From assembly GCF_003854935.1 (NCBI RefSeq), contig NZ_CP033970.1, positions 1 to 64,000 on the forward strand: DNA of 64,000 nt, read 5' to 3'. Below are positions 44,965-61,480 of the stretch, piece after piece. Origin of the DNA: Cupriavidus pauculus (GTDB lineage: Bacteria > Pseudomonadota > Gammaproteobacteria > Burkholderiales > Burkholderiaceae). A program made the position numbers and the translations under genes. Position 1 is the first letter of the stretch. The number at the start of each line of letters is the position of its first letter. The notes under the pieces are model-generated. The model was not told the origin of the DNA. It made no database searches and saw nothing but the letters and a program-made list of their open reading frames with translations.

Positions 44965-44989
44965 TAAATAATCCACGGCCCCTTTCGTC
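44965..44989 (+). promoter_or_regulatory. Iron-starvation ECF-sigma promoter of the NRPS cluster
   Basis: TAAAT, 16 bases, CGTC: this equals the OrbS-type promoter TAAA-N17-CGTC and the PvdS iron-starvation box TAAAT-N16-CGT. It lies 63 bp upstream of the mbtH start, giving a leader of about 55 bases. No clear Fur box was seen nearby; Fur would act through the sigma factor, which is not in this window. Confidence 0.82.
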
Positions 44990-45051
44990 CAACAGGGTGA
45001 TGCCGCCACCAGCGCGCGGCCCCGCCACTCCGTACCGAAAGGGAGCCTTTC

Positions 45052-45273
45052 ATGAGTTTCGACCGCGACGACGCCACGTTCCTGGTTCTCGTCAATCACG
45101 AAGAGCAGTACTCGATCTGGCCCGACTACAAGCCCGTGCCCGGTGGCTGGCGCGCGGCGGGCTTCAGCGGCAACAAGCAGGCGTGCCTGGACCACATCGA
45201 GCGCACCTGGACGGACATGCGTCCGCTCAGCCTGCGCCGGTTCATGGAGGAGCCAACGCGGGCGGATGCCTGA
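45052..45273 (+). CDS. MbtH-like NRPS chaperone
   Basis: A 73-residue protein with the MbtH signature: [20 protein letters not shown], then [20 protein letters not shown] and the two key Trp (SIWP and ERTWTDMRP). It binds adenylation domains and is needed for their folding or activity. First gene of the cluster, with GGGAG before the ATG. Serves the A domains encoded from 50606 onward. Confidence 0.96.
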   Translation: MSFDRDDATFLVLVNHEEQYSIWPDYKPVPGGWRAAGFSGNKQACLDHIERTWTDMRPLSLRRFMEEPTRADA

Positions 45274-45275
45274 CC

Positions 45276-46007
45276 ATGGCCGCCCTGCAACTGTTCTGCC
45301 TGCCCCACGCCGGGGCCAGCGCCACGGGCTACCTGCGCTGGCGGCGCCTGCTGCCGGCCGATATCGCGCTGGTGCCGCTGGAGCCGCCGGGCCGTGGCGC
45401 GCGGCTCGACGCCCCGCTGCTGCGCGACTTCGAGCCGCTGGCCGCCGACCTGGCCGACCAGTTGAGCCGCCTTCGCACCGCCCCCACGCCGTTCGCGATC
45501 TTCGGCCACAGCATGGGCGCGCTGCTGGCCTGGCGCGTCTGCCATCTGCTCCATGAGCGGGGCCAGCCGCTGCCGCACCGGCTGCTGGTGTCCGGCTGCG
45601 CCGCCCCGAGCCGGCGCGACCCGCAGCGCCTGTCCGCATTGCGTGGCGATGCCGCGCTGATGGCCGATCTGCGCAAGCTCGGCGGCACGCCCGAGGCCGT
45701 GTTTGCCGAGCCCGAGCTGCTGCGCCTGACGCTCGACGTGCTCGATGCCGACTACCGCGTCTGCGAGCGCTTTCGCCGCGCCGACGCCGCGCCGCTGCCC
45801 ATGCCGCTGCACGTGTTCGCCGGCAGCGACGATCCGATCGCACCGGCCGACCTGCACGCCTGGGCCATCGAAACCGCCGCCGGCCACACGCTCGACTGGT
45901 TCGCCGGCGGGCATTTCTTTCTGCACGACAACCCGGCCGCCGTGGTGCAACGGCTGCTTGCCCACCTGGACCAGCCCGCCGCCTTGCCGTCGCTCGCGCC
46001 CGCCTGA
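45276..46007 (+). CDS. Type II thioesterase of the NRPS cluster
   Basis: A 243-residue alpha/beta hydrolase that clears mis-primed carrier domains. LFCLPHAGASATGYLRWRR opens the domain; catalytic Ser is in IFGHSMGALLAWR, Asp in GSDDPIAP and His in AGGHFFLHD. It starts 2 bp after the mbtH stop, so it is cotranscribed. It is not the chain-releasing domain of the assembly line, which must lie beyond the right edge. Confidence 0.93.
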   Translation: MAALQLFCLPHAGASATGYLRWRRLLPADIALVPLEPPGRGARLDAPLLRDFEPLAADLADQLSRLRTAPTPFAIFGHSMGALLAWRVCHLLHERGQPLPHRLLVSGCAAPSRRDPQRLSALRGDAALMADLRKLGGTPEAVFAEPELLRLTLDVLDADYRVCERFRRADAAPLPMPLHVFAGSDDPIAPADLHAWAIETAAGHTLDWFAGGHFFLHDNPAAVVQRLLAHLDQPAALPSLAPA

Positions 46008-46072
46008 GCCCCGCCGACCCTGCCGCGCCGCGCCCGCCCATCGCCAACCGTCTTCCCTGGAAAGCAGACTCC

Positions 46073-49000
46073 ATGCCGTCCGATCCGAACGTCCCGGCCA
46101 CGCTGGTGGCCCACCTCGACCGTCTGGCCGCCCAGCGCCCCGATGACACGGCGCTGATCGTCATCGACGCCGAAGACGAGACCCGCTACGACTACGCCGC
46201 GCTGCACGTCCGCGTGCGCGCGCTGGGCGCCCACCTGGCCGCGCAGGCCGCCCCCGGCGACCGCGCGCTGCTGCTGATGGACAGCGGCATCGACTACGTG
46301 ACCGCGTTCTTCGCCTGCCTCTACGCGGGCCTGATTGCCGTGCCGGCGTTCGAGCCCGGCGCCGTGCGGTCGGCCCAGGTGGCGCGGCTGCGCGCGATGG
46401 CCACTGACGCCGAGCCGTCCGTGCTGATCGCCACCGCCGCGCAGGCCGCCGCCCATGCCGATGCACTGGCCGACATCGCGCCGGCCGCGCGCATCGTCCA
46501 CGCCGACGCCGCGCACGCGCCGGCCCCGTCCGGCTGGCAGCCCTACCGCGCCGAGCCCCGGACGCTGGCCTTCCTGCAATACACGTCCGGCTCCACGGCC
46601 GCGCCCAAGGGCGTGATGGTCAGCCACGGCAACGTCATGGCGAACGAGGCGGCCATCGCGGACGGCATGGGCATCGGCCCGCACGACGTGATCGCCACGT
46701 GGCTGCCGCTCTACCACGACATGGGGCTGATCGGCGGCCTGCTGCAGCCGATGTTCGTCGGCGTGCCGGTGGTCATGATGTCGCCGCAACGCTTCCTGGA
46801 ACGCCCCGTGCGCTGGCTGCAGGCCATCAGCCGCCACCGCGCCACGGTCTCGGGCGGGCCGGACTTTGCGTACCGGCTCTGCGTCGAGCGCGTGCGCGAC
46901 AGCCAGCTCGACGGGCTAGACCTGTCGAGCTGGGCGGTCGCCTACTCGGGCGCCGAGCCGGTGCGCGCCGACACGCTGCGCGCCTTCGTCGACCGCTTCG
47001 CGCCGGCCGGCTTCCGCGCGCCGGCACTCTACCCGTGCTACGGCCTGGCCGAAGCCACGCTGTTCGTCACCGGCGGCCCGCGCGGCGGCGGCATGGCCTG
47101 CACCACGTTCGATGCCGGCGCGCTGGCGCAAGGCCGAGCCGAAGCGGTGGATACGGGGCTCGAACTGGTGGCCTGCGGCTTTCCGCGCGCCGGCCATGCC
47201 GTGCGCATCGCCAGCCCCGACGGCACGGCGCTGCCTGACCACTGCGTCGGCGAGATCGAAGTCAGCGGGCCCAGCGTCACGCACGGCTACTGGCGCAACG
47301 CCGACGCCACGGCCGCCACGTTCGGCGCCGAAGGATGGCTGCGTACCGGCGACCTGGGCCTGCTGCGCGACGGCCAGCTCTACATCGCCGGCCGCCGCAA
47401 GGACCTGATCATCGTGCGCGGCCAGAACCTCTATCCGCAGGACATCGAGCGCGCGGTGGAAGCCCACGTACCCGCCGCCCGGCGCGGCCGCGTGGCCGCC
47501 TTCGCCGTGCAGACGCCCGACGGCGAGGCCATCGGCGTCGCCGCCGAAATCTCGCGCCCGGACCAGAAGCGGCTGGGCCACGATGCGCTGGTGCAGGCGC
47601 TGGCGCTGGCCGTGGGCGATGCCTGCGGCGAACCGCTGGCCGTCGCGCTGCTGCTGAACCCGGGCGGCCTGCCCAAGACCACCAGCGGCAAGCTGCAGCG
47701 CAGCGCCTGCCGCCAGGGCTGGATCGACGACAGCCTTGACGCCTGCGCCATCTGGGCCCATGGCCGCTTCACGCGCGGCGGCATCGGCGGCCCCGTTGAC
47801 CCCGCGGAAGCCCCGCGCGGCGACACCGAGATCGCGCTGGCCGCGCTGTGGCAGGAACTGCTCGGCACCGCGCCCGCCAGCCGCCACGCGCACTTCTTCG
47901 CCAGCGGTGGCAGCTCGCTGACCGCCGCGCAACTGGTGGCCCGGCTGCGCGCGCAGTACGGCGCCGGCATCGCGCTGCGACTGCTGTTCGATCATCCGAC
48001 GCTGGCCGCCTGCGCCGCCGCGCTCGACAGCCATCGCGCCGATATGCCGGCTGGCGACGACCCCCAAGTCGCCGCCATCGCCCCGGCCCCGCGCAGCGGC
48101 CCGCTGCCGCTCGCGCCGGCCCAGCACCGGCTCTGGCTGACCGACCGCATCGCCAACCCGGCCCAGCGCTGGACGTACAACATGGCCGGCGGCCTGCGCC
48201 TGACCGGATCGCTCGACACCGCCGCGCTGCACGCCAGCCTCAACGCACTCGTCGCGCACCATGAAATCCTGCGCACCGGCTATCCCGCCGATGCCCATGG
48301 CGATCCCTACGCGCACATCGTGCCCGCGCTGGCCATCGACCTGCCCGTCAGCGACATCTCTGGCCTGAGCCCCGCCCGGCGCGACGCGGCGCTGCAGGAA
48401 CTGGCCGAGGGCCAGGCCCGCGAGCCGTTCGACCTGGCCCAGCCGCCGCTGCTGCGCGCCCGGCTGGTGCGGCTGGCGGACGACGACCACGCGCTGCTGG
48501 TCACGCTGCACCATATCGTCGGCGACGGCTGGTCCATCAGCGTCCTGCTCGATACGCTCGCCACCGCCTATAACGCCGCCCGCGCCGGCCAGCCCGCCAC
48601 GCTGGCGCCGCTGCCGATCCAGTACGTCGACTACGCCGCCCACCAGCAGGCCGAAGCGCGCCACCCGCGCAGCCAGGCCGACGCCGACTACTGGCGCACC
48701 GCGCTCGACGGCGCGCCACGGCTGCCCACGCTGCCCACGCCGCATCGCCGCCCGCCTGTCGCCGCGTCCGATGGCGCCGCCTGCCACGCCGAGCTGCCCG
48801 CCGCGCTGCTGGCCCAGGTCGACGCGCTGGCGCACCGCCACGGCGCCACGCGCTACATGGTGCTGCTGGCGGCGTTCCACCTGCTGCTGCATCGCCTGGG
48901 CGATGCCCGCGACCAGCTCGTCGGCATCGACGTGGCCGGCCGCACACGCCGCGAGCTGGAAGGGCTGATCGGTTTCTTCGTCAACGTGCTGCCGCTGCGC

Positions 49001-50602
49001 GCGCAGCCGCGCCCGGACATGCCGTTCGGCGACCTGCTGGCGCAGATCCGCGCGCAGACGCTGGCCGCCTTCGACCACCAGTCGCTGCCGTTCGACCGCA
49101 TCGTCGAAGCCGCCGGCGTGCCGCGCGAGCGCGCATGGCATCCGCTGGTGCAGGTGCTGTTCGTGCTGCACAACACGCCGGCCGCCGCCCGTGCGTTCGA
49201 TGGCCTGCAGGCCCGCCGCCTGCCCACGCCCGTGCATGCCGCCAAGTTCGACCTGGCGGTGTTCCTGGACCCGCACGCCGACGGCCTGCGTGCCGAATGG
49301 GTCTACGCCACCGCCCTGTTCCCGCGCGCCACCGTGCAGCGCCTGGCCGACGCCTACGGCGCCGTGCTGGCGCAGGCCGTGGCCAACCCCGCACGCGCGC
49401 TGTCCGGCTTCGACGTGCCGGCCGGCCTGTGCGATCCCGTTCGCGACGCCGTTCGCGCCCCTGTTTCCGAGACGCCCGCCATGCCCACCGCCCAAGTGTC
49501 CAGTCCCAGCAAGCTCGACAAACTCGACAAACTCGCCAGGCTCGGCAAGCCCGCCAGCAAACCGCCGGCCGCGGCACCGGCCGGCGCGCCCGTGCGCACG
49601 TCGTTCCTGTCGCCGGGGCAAACCTTCCCGATCGTGATCGAACCGGCCTCGCCGGACCTGGACCCGGTGGCCTGGGCGCTGGCCCATCGCGACGAGATCG
49701 AGGCCACGCTGTGCCGCCACGGCGGCATCCTGCTGCGCGGCTTCGGGCTGCGCACGCCGCAGGAATTCGAGGCGTTCGCCGAATCGATCGAGCCGGGCCT
49801 GTACGGCGCCTACGGCGATCTGCCGAAGAAGGAAGGCGGCCGCAACACCTACCGCTCCACGCCGTACCCGGAGCGCGAGATGATCCTCTATCACAACGAA
49901 AGCGCGCACCTGTCGCGCTGGCCGCGCAAGCAGTGGTTCTTCTGCGAGCTGCCGTCGCCGGTGGGCGGCGCCACGCCCATCGTTGACTGCCGCGAGATGT
50001 ACCGCCGCCTGCCTGCCGACCTGGCCGCCCAGTTCGAGGCCAGGGGCCTGCGCTACGTACGCACGTTCAACGACAAGCTCGACGTGAGCTGGCGCGACTT
50101 CTTCAAGACCGACGACCGCGCCGAGGTGGAAGCCCGCCTGCGTGCATCGGGCACCGATTTCGCGTGGCTAGATGCCGACACGCTCCAGACGCGCGAGCGC
50201 TGCCCGGCCGTGATCGCCCACCCGGTCACCGGCGAGCGCAGCTTCTTCAACCAGGTGCAGTTGCACCACACGGCCTGCCTGGACCCCGAAGTGCGCCGCG
50301 ACCTGCTGGAGATCGTCGGCGCCGACCGCATGCCGCGCCAGGTGACGTTCGGCGACGGCAGCCCGATTGGCGACGACGTGATGGCGCTGCTCGGTGCGCT
50401 GTACGAGGCGTGCGCCGTGCGCTTCGACTGGCGCCAGGGCGACGTGGCCATGCTCGACAACATGCTGGCCGCCCACGCGCGCGATCCGTTCGAGGGCCCG
50501 CGCAAGATCGTGGTGGCGATGGGCGACATGTTCGAACGCCGCGACCTGCCGCCGCTGGCCGCCGCGCCCGCCCGTCAGGACGCCGCCGCGCTGGAGGGCT
50601 GA
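46073..50602 (+). CDS. NRPS loading protein: FAAL-ACP-C-aspartyl beta-hydroxylase
   Basis: A 1509-residue first protein of the assembly line. Residues about 1-575 are a fatty-acyl-AMP ligase (YTSGSTAAPKGVMVSHGN near 169, WLPLYHDMGLIGGLLQP, GRRKDLIIVRGQNLYPQDIE), which loads a fatty acid on the adjacent ACP (about 590-660, phosphopantetheine Ser in ASGGSSLTAAQL). A starter condensation domain follows (about 670-1110) with an intact HHIVGDG near 813. The last third (about 1175-1490) is a TauD/SyrP-like Fe(II)/2-oxoglutarate hydroxylase with HNESAHL near 1273, the distal His in NMLAAHARDPF near 1467 and Arg after it. It should make beta-hydroxy-Asp on the next protein, since its own chain has no A domain. 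Linker 1120-1170 is Lys/Pro-rich. Outcome: acylated beta-OH-Asp, an iron ligand. Confidence 0.93.
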   Translation: MPSDPNVPATLVAHLDRLAAQRPDDTALIVIDAEDETRYDYAALHVRVRALGAHLAAQAAPGDRALLLMDSGIDYVTAFFACLYAGLIAVPAFEPGAVRSAQVARLRAMATDAEPSVLIATAAQAAAHADALADIAPAARIVHADAAHAPAPSGWQPYRAEPRTLAFLQYTSGSTAAPKGVMVSHGNVMANEAAIADGMGIGPHDVIATWLPLYHDMGLIGGLLQPMFVGVPVVMMSPQRFLERPVRWLQAISRHRATVSGGPDFAYRLCVERVRDSQLDGLDLSSWAVAYSGAEPVRADTLRAFVDRFAPAGFRAPALYPCYGLAEATLFVTGGPRGGGMACTTFDAGALAQGRAEAVDTGLELVACGFPRAGHAVRIASPDGTALPDHCVGEIEVSGPSVTHGYWRNADATAATFGAEGWLRTGDLGLLRDGQLYIAGRRKDLIIVRGQNLYPQDIERAVEAHVPAARRGRVAAFAVQTPDGEAIGVAAEISRPDQKRLGHDALVQALALAVGDACGEPLAVALLLNPGGLPKTTSGKLQRSACRQGWIDDSLDACAIWAHGRFTRGGIGGPVDPAEAPRGDTEIALAALWQELLGTAPASRHAHFFASGGSSLTAAQLVARLRAQYGAGIALRLLFDHPTLAACAAALDSHRADMPAGDDPQVAAIAPAPRSGPLPLAPAQHRLWLTDRIANPAQRWTYNMAGGLRLTGSLDTAALHASLNALVAHHEILRTGYPADAHGDPYAHIVPALAIDLPVSDISGLSPARRDAALQELAEGQAREPFDLAQPPLLRARLVRLADDDHALLVTLHHIVGDGWSISVLLDTLATAYNAARAGQPATLAPLPIQYVDYAAHQQAEARHPRSQADADYWRTALDGAPRLPTLPTPHRRPPVAASDGAACHAELPAALLAQVDALAHRHGATRYMVLLAAFHLLLHRLGDARDQLVGIDVAGRTRRELEGLIGFFVNVLPLRAQPRPDMPFGDLLAQIRAQTLAAFDHQSLPFDRIVEAAGVPRERAWHPLVQVLFVLHNTPAAARAFDGLQARRLPTPVHAAKFDLAVFLDPHADGLRAEWVYATALFPRATVQRLADAYGAVLAQAVANPARALSGFDVPAGLCDPVRDAVRAPVSETPAMPTAQVSSPSKLDKLDKLARLGKPASKPPAAAPAGAPVRTSFLSPGQTFPIVIEPASPDLDPVAWALAHRDEIEATLCRHGGILLRGFGLRTPQEFEAFAESIEPGLYGAYGDLPKKEGGRNTYRSTPYPEREMILYHNESAHLSRWPRKQWFFCELPSPVGGATPIVDCREMYRRLPADLAAQFEARGLRYVRTFNDKLDVSWRDFFKTDDRAEVEARLRASGTDFAWLDADTLQTRERCPAVIAHPVTGERSFFNQVQLHHTACLDPEVRRDLLEIVGADRMPRQVTFGDGSPIGDDVMALLGALYEACAVRFDWRQGDVAMLDNMLAAHARDPFEGPRKIVVAMGDMFERRDLPPLAAAPARQDAAALEG

Positions 50603-50605
50603 GCC

Positions 50606-53600
50606 ATGAACGCCATCGTCCAACCGTACGCCACGCTGGATGCCCACGCCCAGCCGCTGGGCCGCGAGCAACGCGCGCTGGAAGCGCACGCCGGCACGCC
50701 CGTGACGCTGACCGCCACGGTCGACGGCCCGCTCGACATCGCCCGGCTGGAACGCGCACTGGCCGGCGTGGCCGCGCGGCATCCGGCCACCTGCCTGGCC
50801 TTCGGGCGCGTCGACGGCCTGCGCGGGCTGCGCCAGCACTTTGGCGCCGGCAATGACCTGCCCGCGCTGGGCTACCACGTCCGCACGCCCGCACCCGCCC
50901 GTACCGCGCTGACGCTGACCGCCCACGCGCTGGCCATCGACGGCCCGAGCCTGCGCACGCTGATGCGCGAACTGGCGCTGGCCTATGCCAACGACGCCGC
51001 CCCGGCCGACGCGCCGCCGCTGTCGTACGCCGACTATCTGGACTGGACCGCCGGACTGGCGCAGGAAAACATCGACGCCGGCCGCGACTACTGGCACGCG
51101 GTACGCGACCGTCTGGCTTCGCTCGACGCGCCGCGCCTGCCGTGGCGCCAGCAACCCGGCGACGCCACCGTGCTGCAACCGATCTCCGTCGCGCTCGGCG
51201 CCGAAGAGGCCGCCACCATCGCCGGCTGGGCCGCCACGTTCCACGTGCCGCCCGCGCACGTGCTGCAGGCCGCATGGTGGCTGCTGCTGGCCCGGCTCGA
51301 TCCCGCCGCGCCGTTCTGCGCCGGCTGGGTCAACGACTGCCGCGACGACTTCGAGGCGCTGGCGGGCGCCGTGGGCCGCTATACGTCGGTGCTGCCGGTC
51401 ACGGTGGCGCCCGATCCGGCGCGGCCCTTTGCCGACTGGCTCGCCGCGTTCGGCGGGCAGCTCCAGCAGCACATGGACTGGCGCGAACACGCGCCGGCCG
51501 ACATCGCCACCGCCGCCGCGTCGCGCTACGTGTTTGCCGTGACGGCCGCCGATCCGGCCCATGTGGCCGGCTGGCACATCGGCTGCCCCGCGCTGCTGCT
51601 GCCCGGCACCACGCTGGCGCTGGAAATCCAGACGGACGGCAGCGGCCAGCCGCAAACGTTGGTGCTGCACCATGACGCCAGCTTCCGCGCTGAAGACGTG
51701 GCGTGCCTGCTCGACCAGTACCGCACGCTGCTGCACACGCTGCGCGCGCAGCCCGACACCGCCGTCGGTGCGCTGCCGCTGGCCACCGCCGCCGACCACG
51801 CCCGCGCCACCGCGCTGCACGCGCCGGCGCAGGACTTCGGCACCGCATCGCTGCCGCAACGGCTGGCGCACTGGGCCGCCGAACGTCCGCAGGCCGCCGC
51901 GCTGTCGGCGGATGGCCGCACGTGGACCTATGCCGAACTGGCCGCGCGCGTGGACGCCATCGCCGCACAGCTGCCGGCGCTGGGCCTGCGTCCGGGCCAG
52001 CCAGCCGCGCTGGCGCTGCCGCGCTCGGGCGAACTGGTGATCGCGCTGCTGGCGGTCATGCGCGCTGGCGCCGCCTACCTGCCGCTCGATCCGGCCTGGC
52101 CCGCGCAGCGCCGCGCGCAGATTGCCGCCGATGCCGGCGCCACGTGCCTGATCGAACCGGCCGACATGGCCGCGCTGATGGCCGCACCCGACGCGCCCGC
52201 CGCGCTGCCGCTGCCTGACCTTGCTGCCACGGCCTACGTGCTCTACACGTCGGGCTCCACGGGCACGCCCAAGGGCGTGCCGATCACGCACGGCCAGTTG
52301 CTGAACTACGTCGCCGCCGTGGGCCACGCGCTGCGCCTCGATGCCTGCCGGCGCTTTGCGCTGACATCGACCGTCGCGGCCGACCTTGGCAATACCACGC
52401 TGTTCGGCGCGCTCTGGCATGGCGCCTGCCTGTGCGTGGCAAACGATGCCGACATGCAGCACGCGGCCAGCTTCGGCGCCTTCCTGGCGCGCGAGCGGGT
52501 GGACTGCCTGAAGATCGTCCCGTCGCACCTCGATGCGCTGCTCGACGCATCGGGCGACCCCCTGCCGCTGCCGACGGACGCCGTGATCGTCATCGGCGGC
52601 GAGGCCGCCTCGCCTGCGTTCCTGGCCCGCCTGCGCGCGCAGGCCCCCGGCGCGCGGCTCTGCAACCACTACGGCCCGACCGAAACCACGGTGGGCATCC
52701 TGATCCACGACGCCGGCCCCGTGGCCGACCTGTCCAGCCAGCCGCTGCCGCTGACGCGCGTGCTCGCCAACGGCGTGGCGGAAATCCGCACCGCCGCGGG
52801 CCATCTGGCGACGGCCGGCGAAACCGGCGAGCTATACCTTGGCGGCGCGCAGCTTTGCGCGGGCTACCTCGGCGGCGCGCACGCCGACGCCTTCGTGTCC
52901 GATCCCGAGCATCCCGGCCAGCGCCTGTACCGCAGTGGCGACCTCGCGCGCTACCTGCCGCACGGCGGCATCGAACTGGTCGGCCGCGCCGACAGCCAGG
53001 TGAAGGTGCGCGGCTTCCGCATCGAATGCGGCGAGATCGAGCAGGTACTGGCCGCGCTGCCGGGCGTGCGCCACGCCGTGGTGCTGCCGCTGGCCGCCGC
53101 GGACGGCACCACGCAACTGGCCGCGTGGCTGGTGCCGGCCGACCCGGCGCAGCCGGTCACGGCCGCCCAGCGCGGCGCGCTGAAGCAGGCACTGGCCGAG
53201 CGCCTGCCCGACGCGATGATCCCGACGCAATGGTCCGTCATCGACGCGCTGCCGCGCCTGCCGAACGGCAAGGTGGACCGCCGCGCGCTCGCCCAGGGCG
53301 CCGTGGCGGCCCAGCCCGCAGCCGGTGAACCGGCGCGCGAGCCCGCAACGGCGCTCGAAGCGCTGCTGCTGGACCAGATGCGCGACCTGCTGGGCTCCGG
53401 TCAGCTTGGCGTGACCGACGACCTGTTCGAAGCCGGCGGCCATTCGCTGCTGGTCATCAAGCTCGTGGCGCGCGTGCGCAAGCTGCTGAAGCTCGACATC
53501 GCGCCGGCCGTGGTGTTCGACGCGCCAAGCGCCGCCGCGCTGGCCAGCGCGCTGCAGGCCGCCAGCCCCGACCCCACCGCGCTGGAAACGCTGGCCGGGC

Positions 53601-53668
53601 TGCAACGCCAGCTAGCCGCCATGTCGCCCGAAGCCCGCGCCGCGCTGCGCGCCAGCGCCACTGCTTGA
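50606..53668 (+). CDS. NRPS module: interface (C-like)-A(Asp)-PCP
   Basis: A 1020-residue protein. Residues 1-430 have the condensation fold, but the active-site motif HHxxxDG is changed to HALAIDG (about residue 107), losing the second, catalytic His. This fits the non-catalytic interface domain that docks aspartyl beta-hydroxylases. The A domain (about 440-930) has VLYTSGSTGTPKGVPITHG near 549. The specificity residues read by eye from STVAADLGNTTLFG, CLKIVPSH, VIGGEA and NHYGPTETTVG give D-L-T-K-V-G-H-V/I-G, the aspartate code. The PCP has AGGHSLLVIK near 945. It starts 3 bp after the previous stop. The preceding protein's C domain would acylate this Asp and its hydroxylase would act here. 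Confidence 0.92.
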   Translation: MNAIVQPYATLDAHAQPLGREQRALEAHAGTPVTLTATVDGPLDIARLERALAGVAARHPATCLAFGRVDGLRGLRQHFGAGNDLPALGYHVRTPAPARTALTLTAHALAIDGPSLRTLMRELALAYANDAAPADAPPLSYADYLDWTAGLAQENIDAGRDYWHAVRDRLASLDAPRLPWRQQPGDATVLQPISVALGAEEAATIAGWAATFHVPPAHVLQAAWWLLLARLDPAAPFCAGWVNDCRDDFEALAGAVGRYTSVLPVTVAPDPARPFADWLAAFGGQLQQHMDWREHAPADIATAAASRYVFAVTAADPAHVAGWHIGCPALLLPGTTLALEIQTDGSGQPQTLVLHHDASFRAEDVACLLDQYRTLLHTLRAQPDTAVGALPLATAADHARATALHAPAQDFGTASLPQRLAHWAAERPQAAALSADGRTWTYAELAARVDAIAAQLPALGLRPGQPAALALPRSGELVIALLAVMRAGAAYLPLDPAWPAQRRAQIAADAGATCLIEPADMAALMAAPDAPAALPLPDLAATAYVLYTSGSTGTPKGVPITHGQLLNYVAAVGHALRLDACRRFALTSTVAADLGNTTLFGALWHGACLCVANDADMQHAASFGAFLARERVDCLKIVPSHLDALLDASGDPLPLPTDAVIVIGGEAASPAFLARLRAQAPGARLCNHYGPTETTVGILIHDAGPVADLSSQPLPLTRVLANGVAEIRTAAGHLATAGETGELYLGGAQLCAGYLGGAHADAFVSDPEHPGQRLYRSGDLARYLPHGGIELVGRADSQVKVRGFRIECGEIEQVLAALPGVRHAVVLPLAAADGTTQLAAWLVPADPAQPVTAAQRGALKQALAERLPDAMIPTQWSVIDALPRLPNGKVDRRALAQGAVAAQPAAGEPAREPATALEALLLDQMRDLLGSGQLGVTDDLFEAGGHSLLVIKLVARVRKLLKLDIAPAVVFDAPSAAALASALQAASPDPTALETLAGLQRQLAAMSPEARAALRASATA

Positions 53669-53692
53669 CGCCATCCATCAGGACCCGAATTC

Positions 53693-61480
<7,788 letters not shown>

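Noticed and set aside
46916-49909. A 997-codon open frame antisense to the NRPS loading gene
   Set aside because: Its translation is compositionally odd (Gly, Arg, Gln, Val, His-rich without motifs). The opposite strand encodes clear FAAL, ACP, C and hydroxylase motifs throughout. Very high GC removes stop codons from shadow frames.
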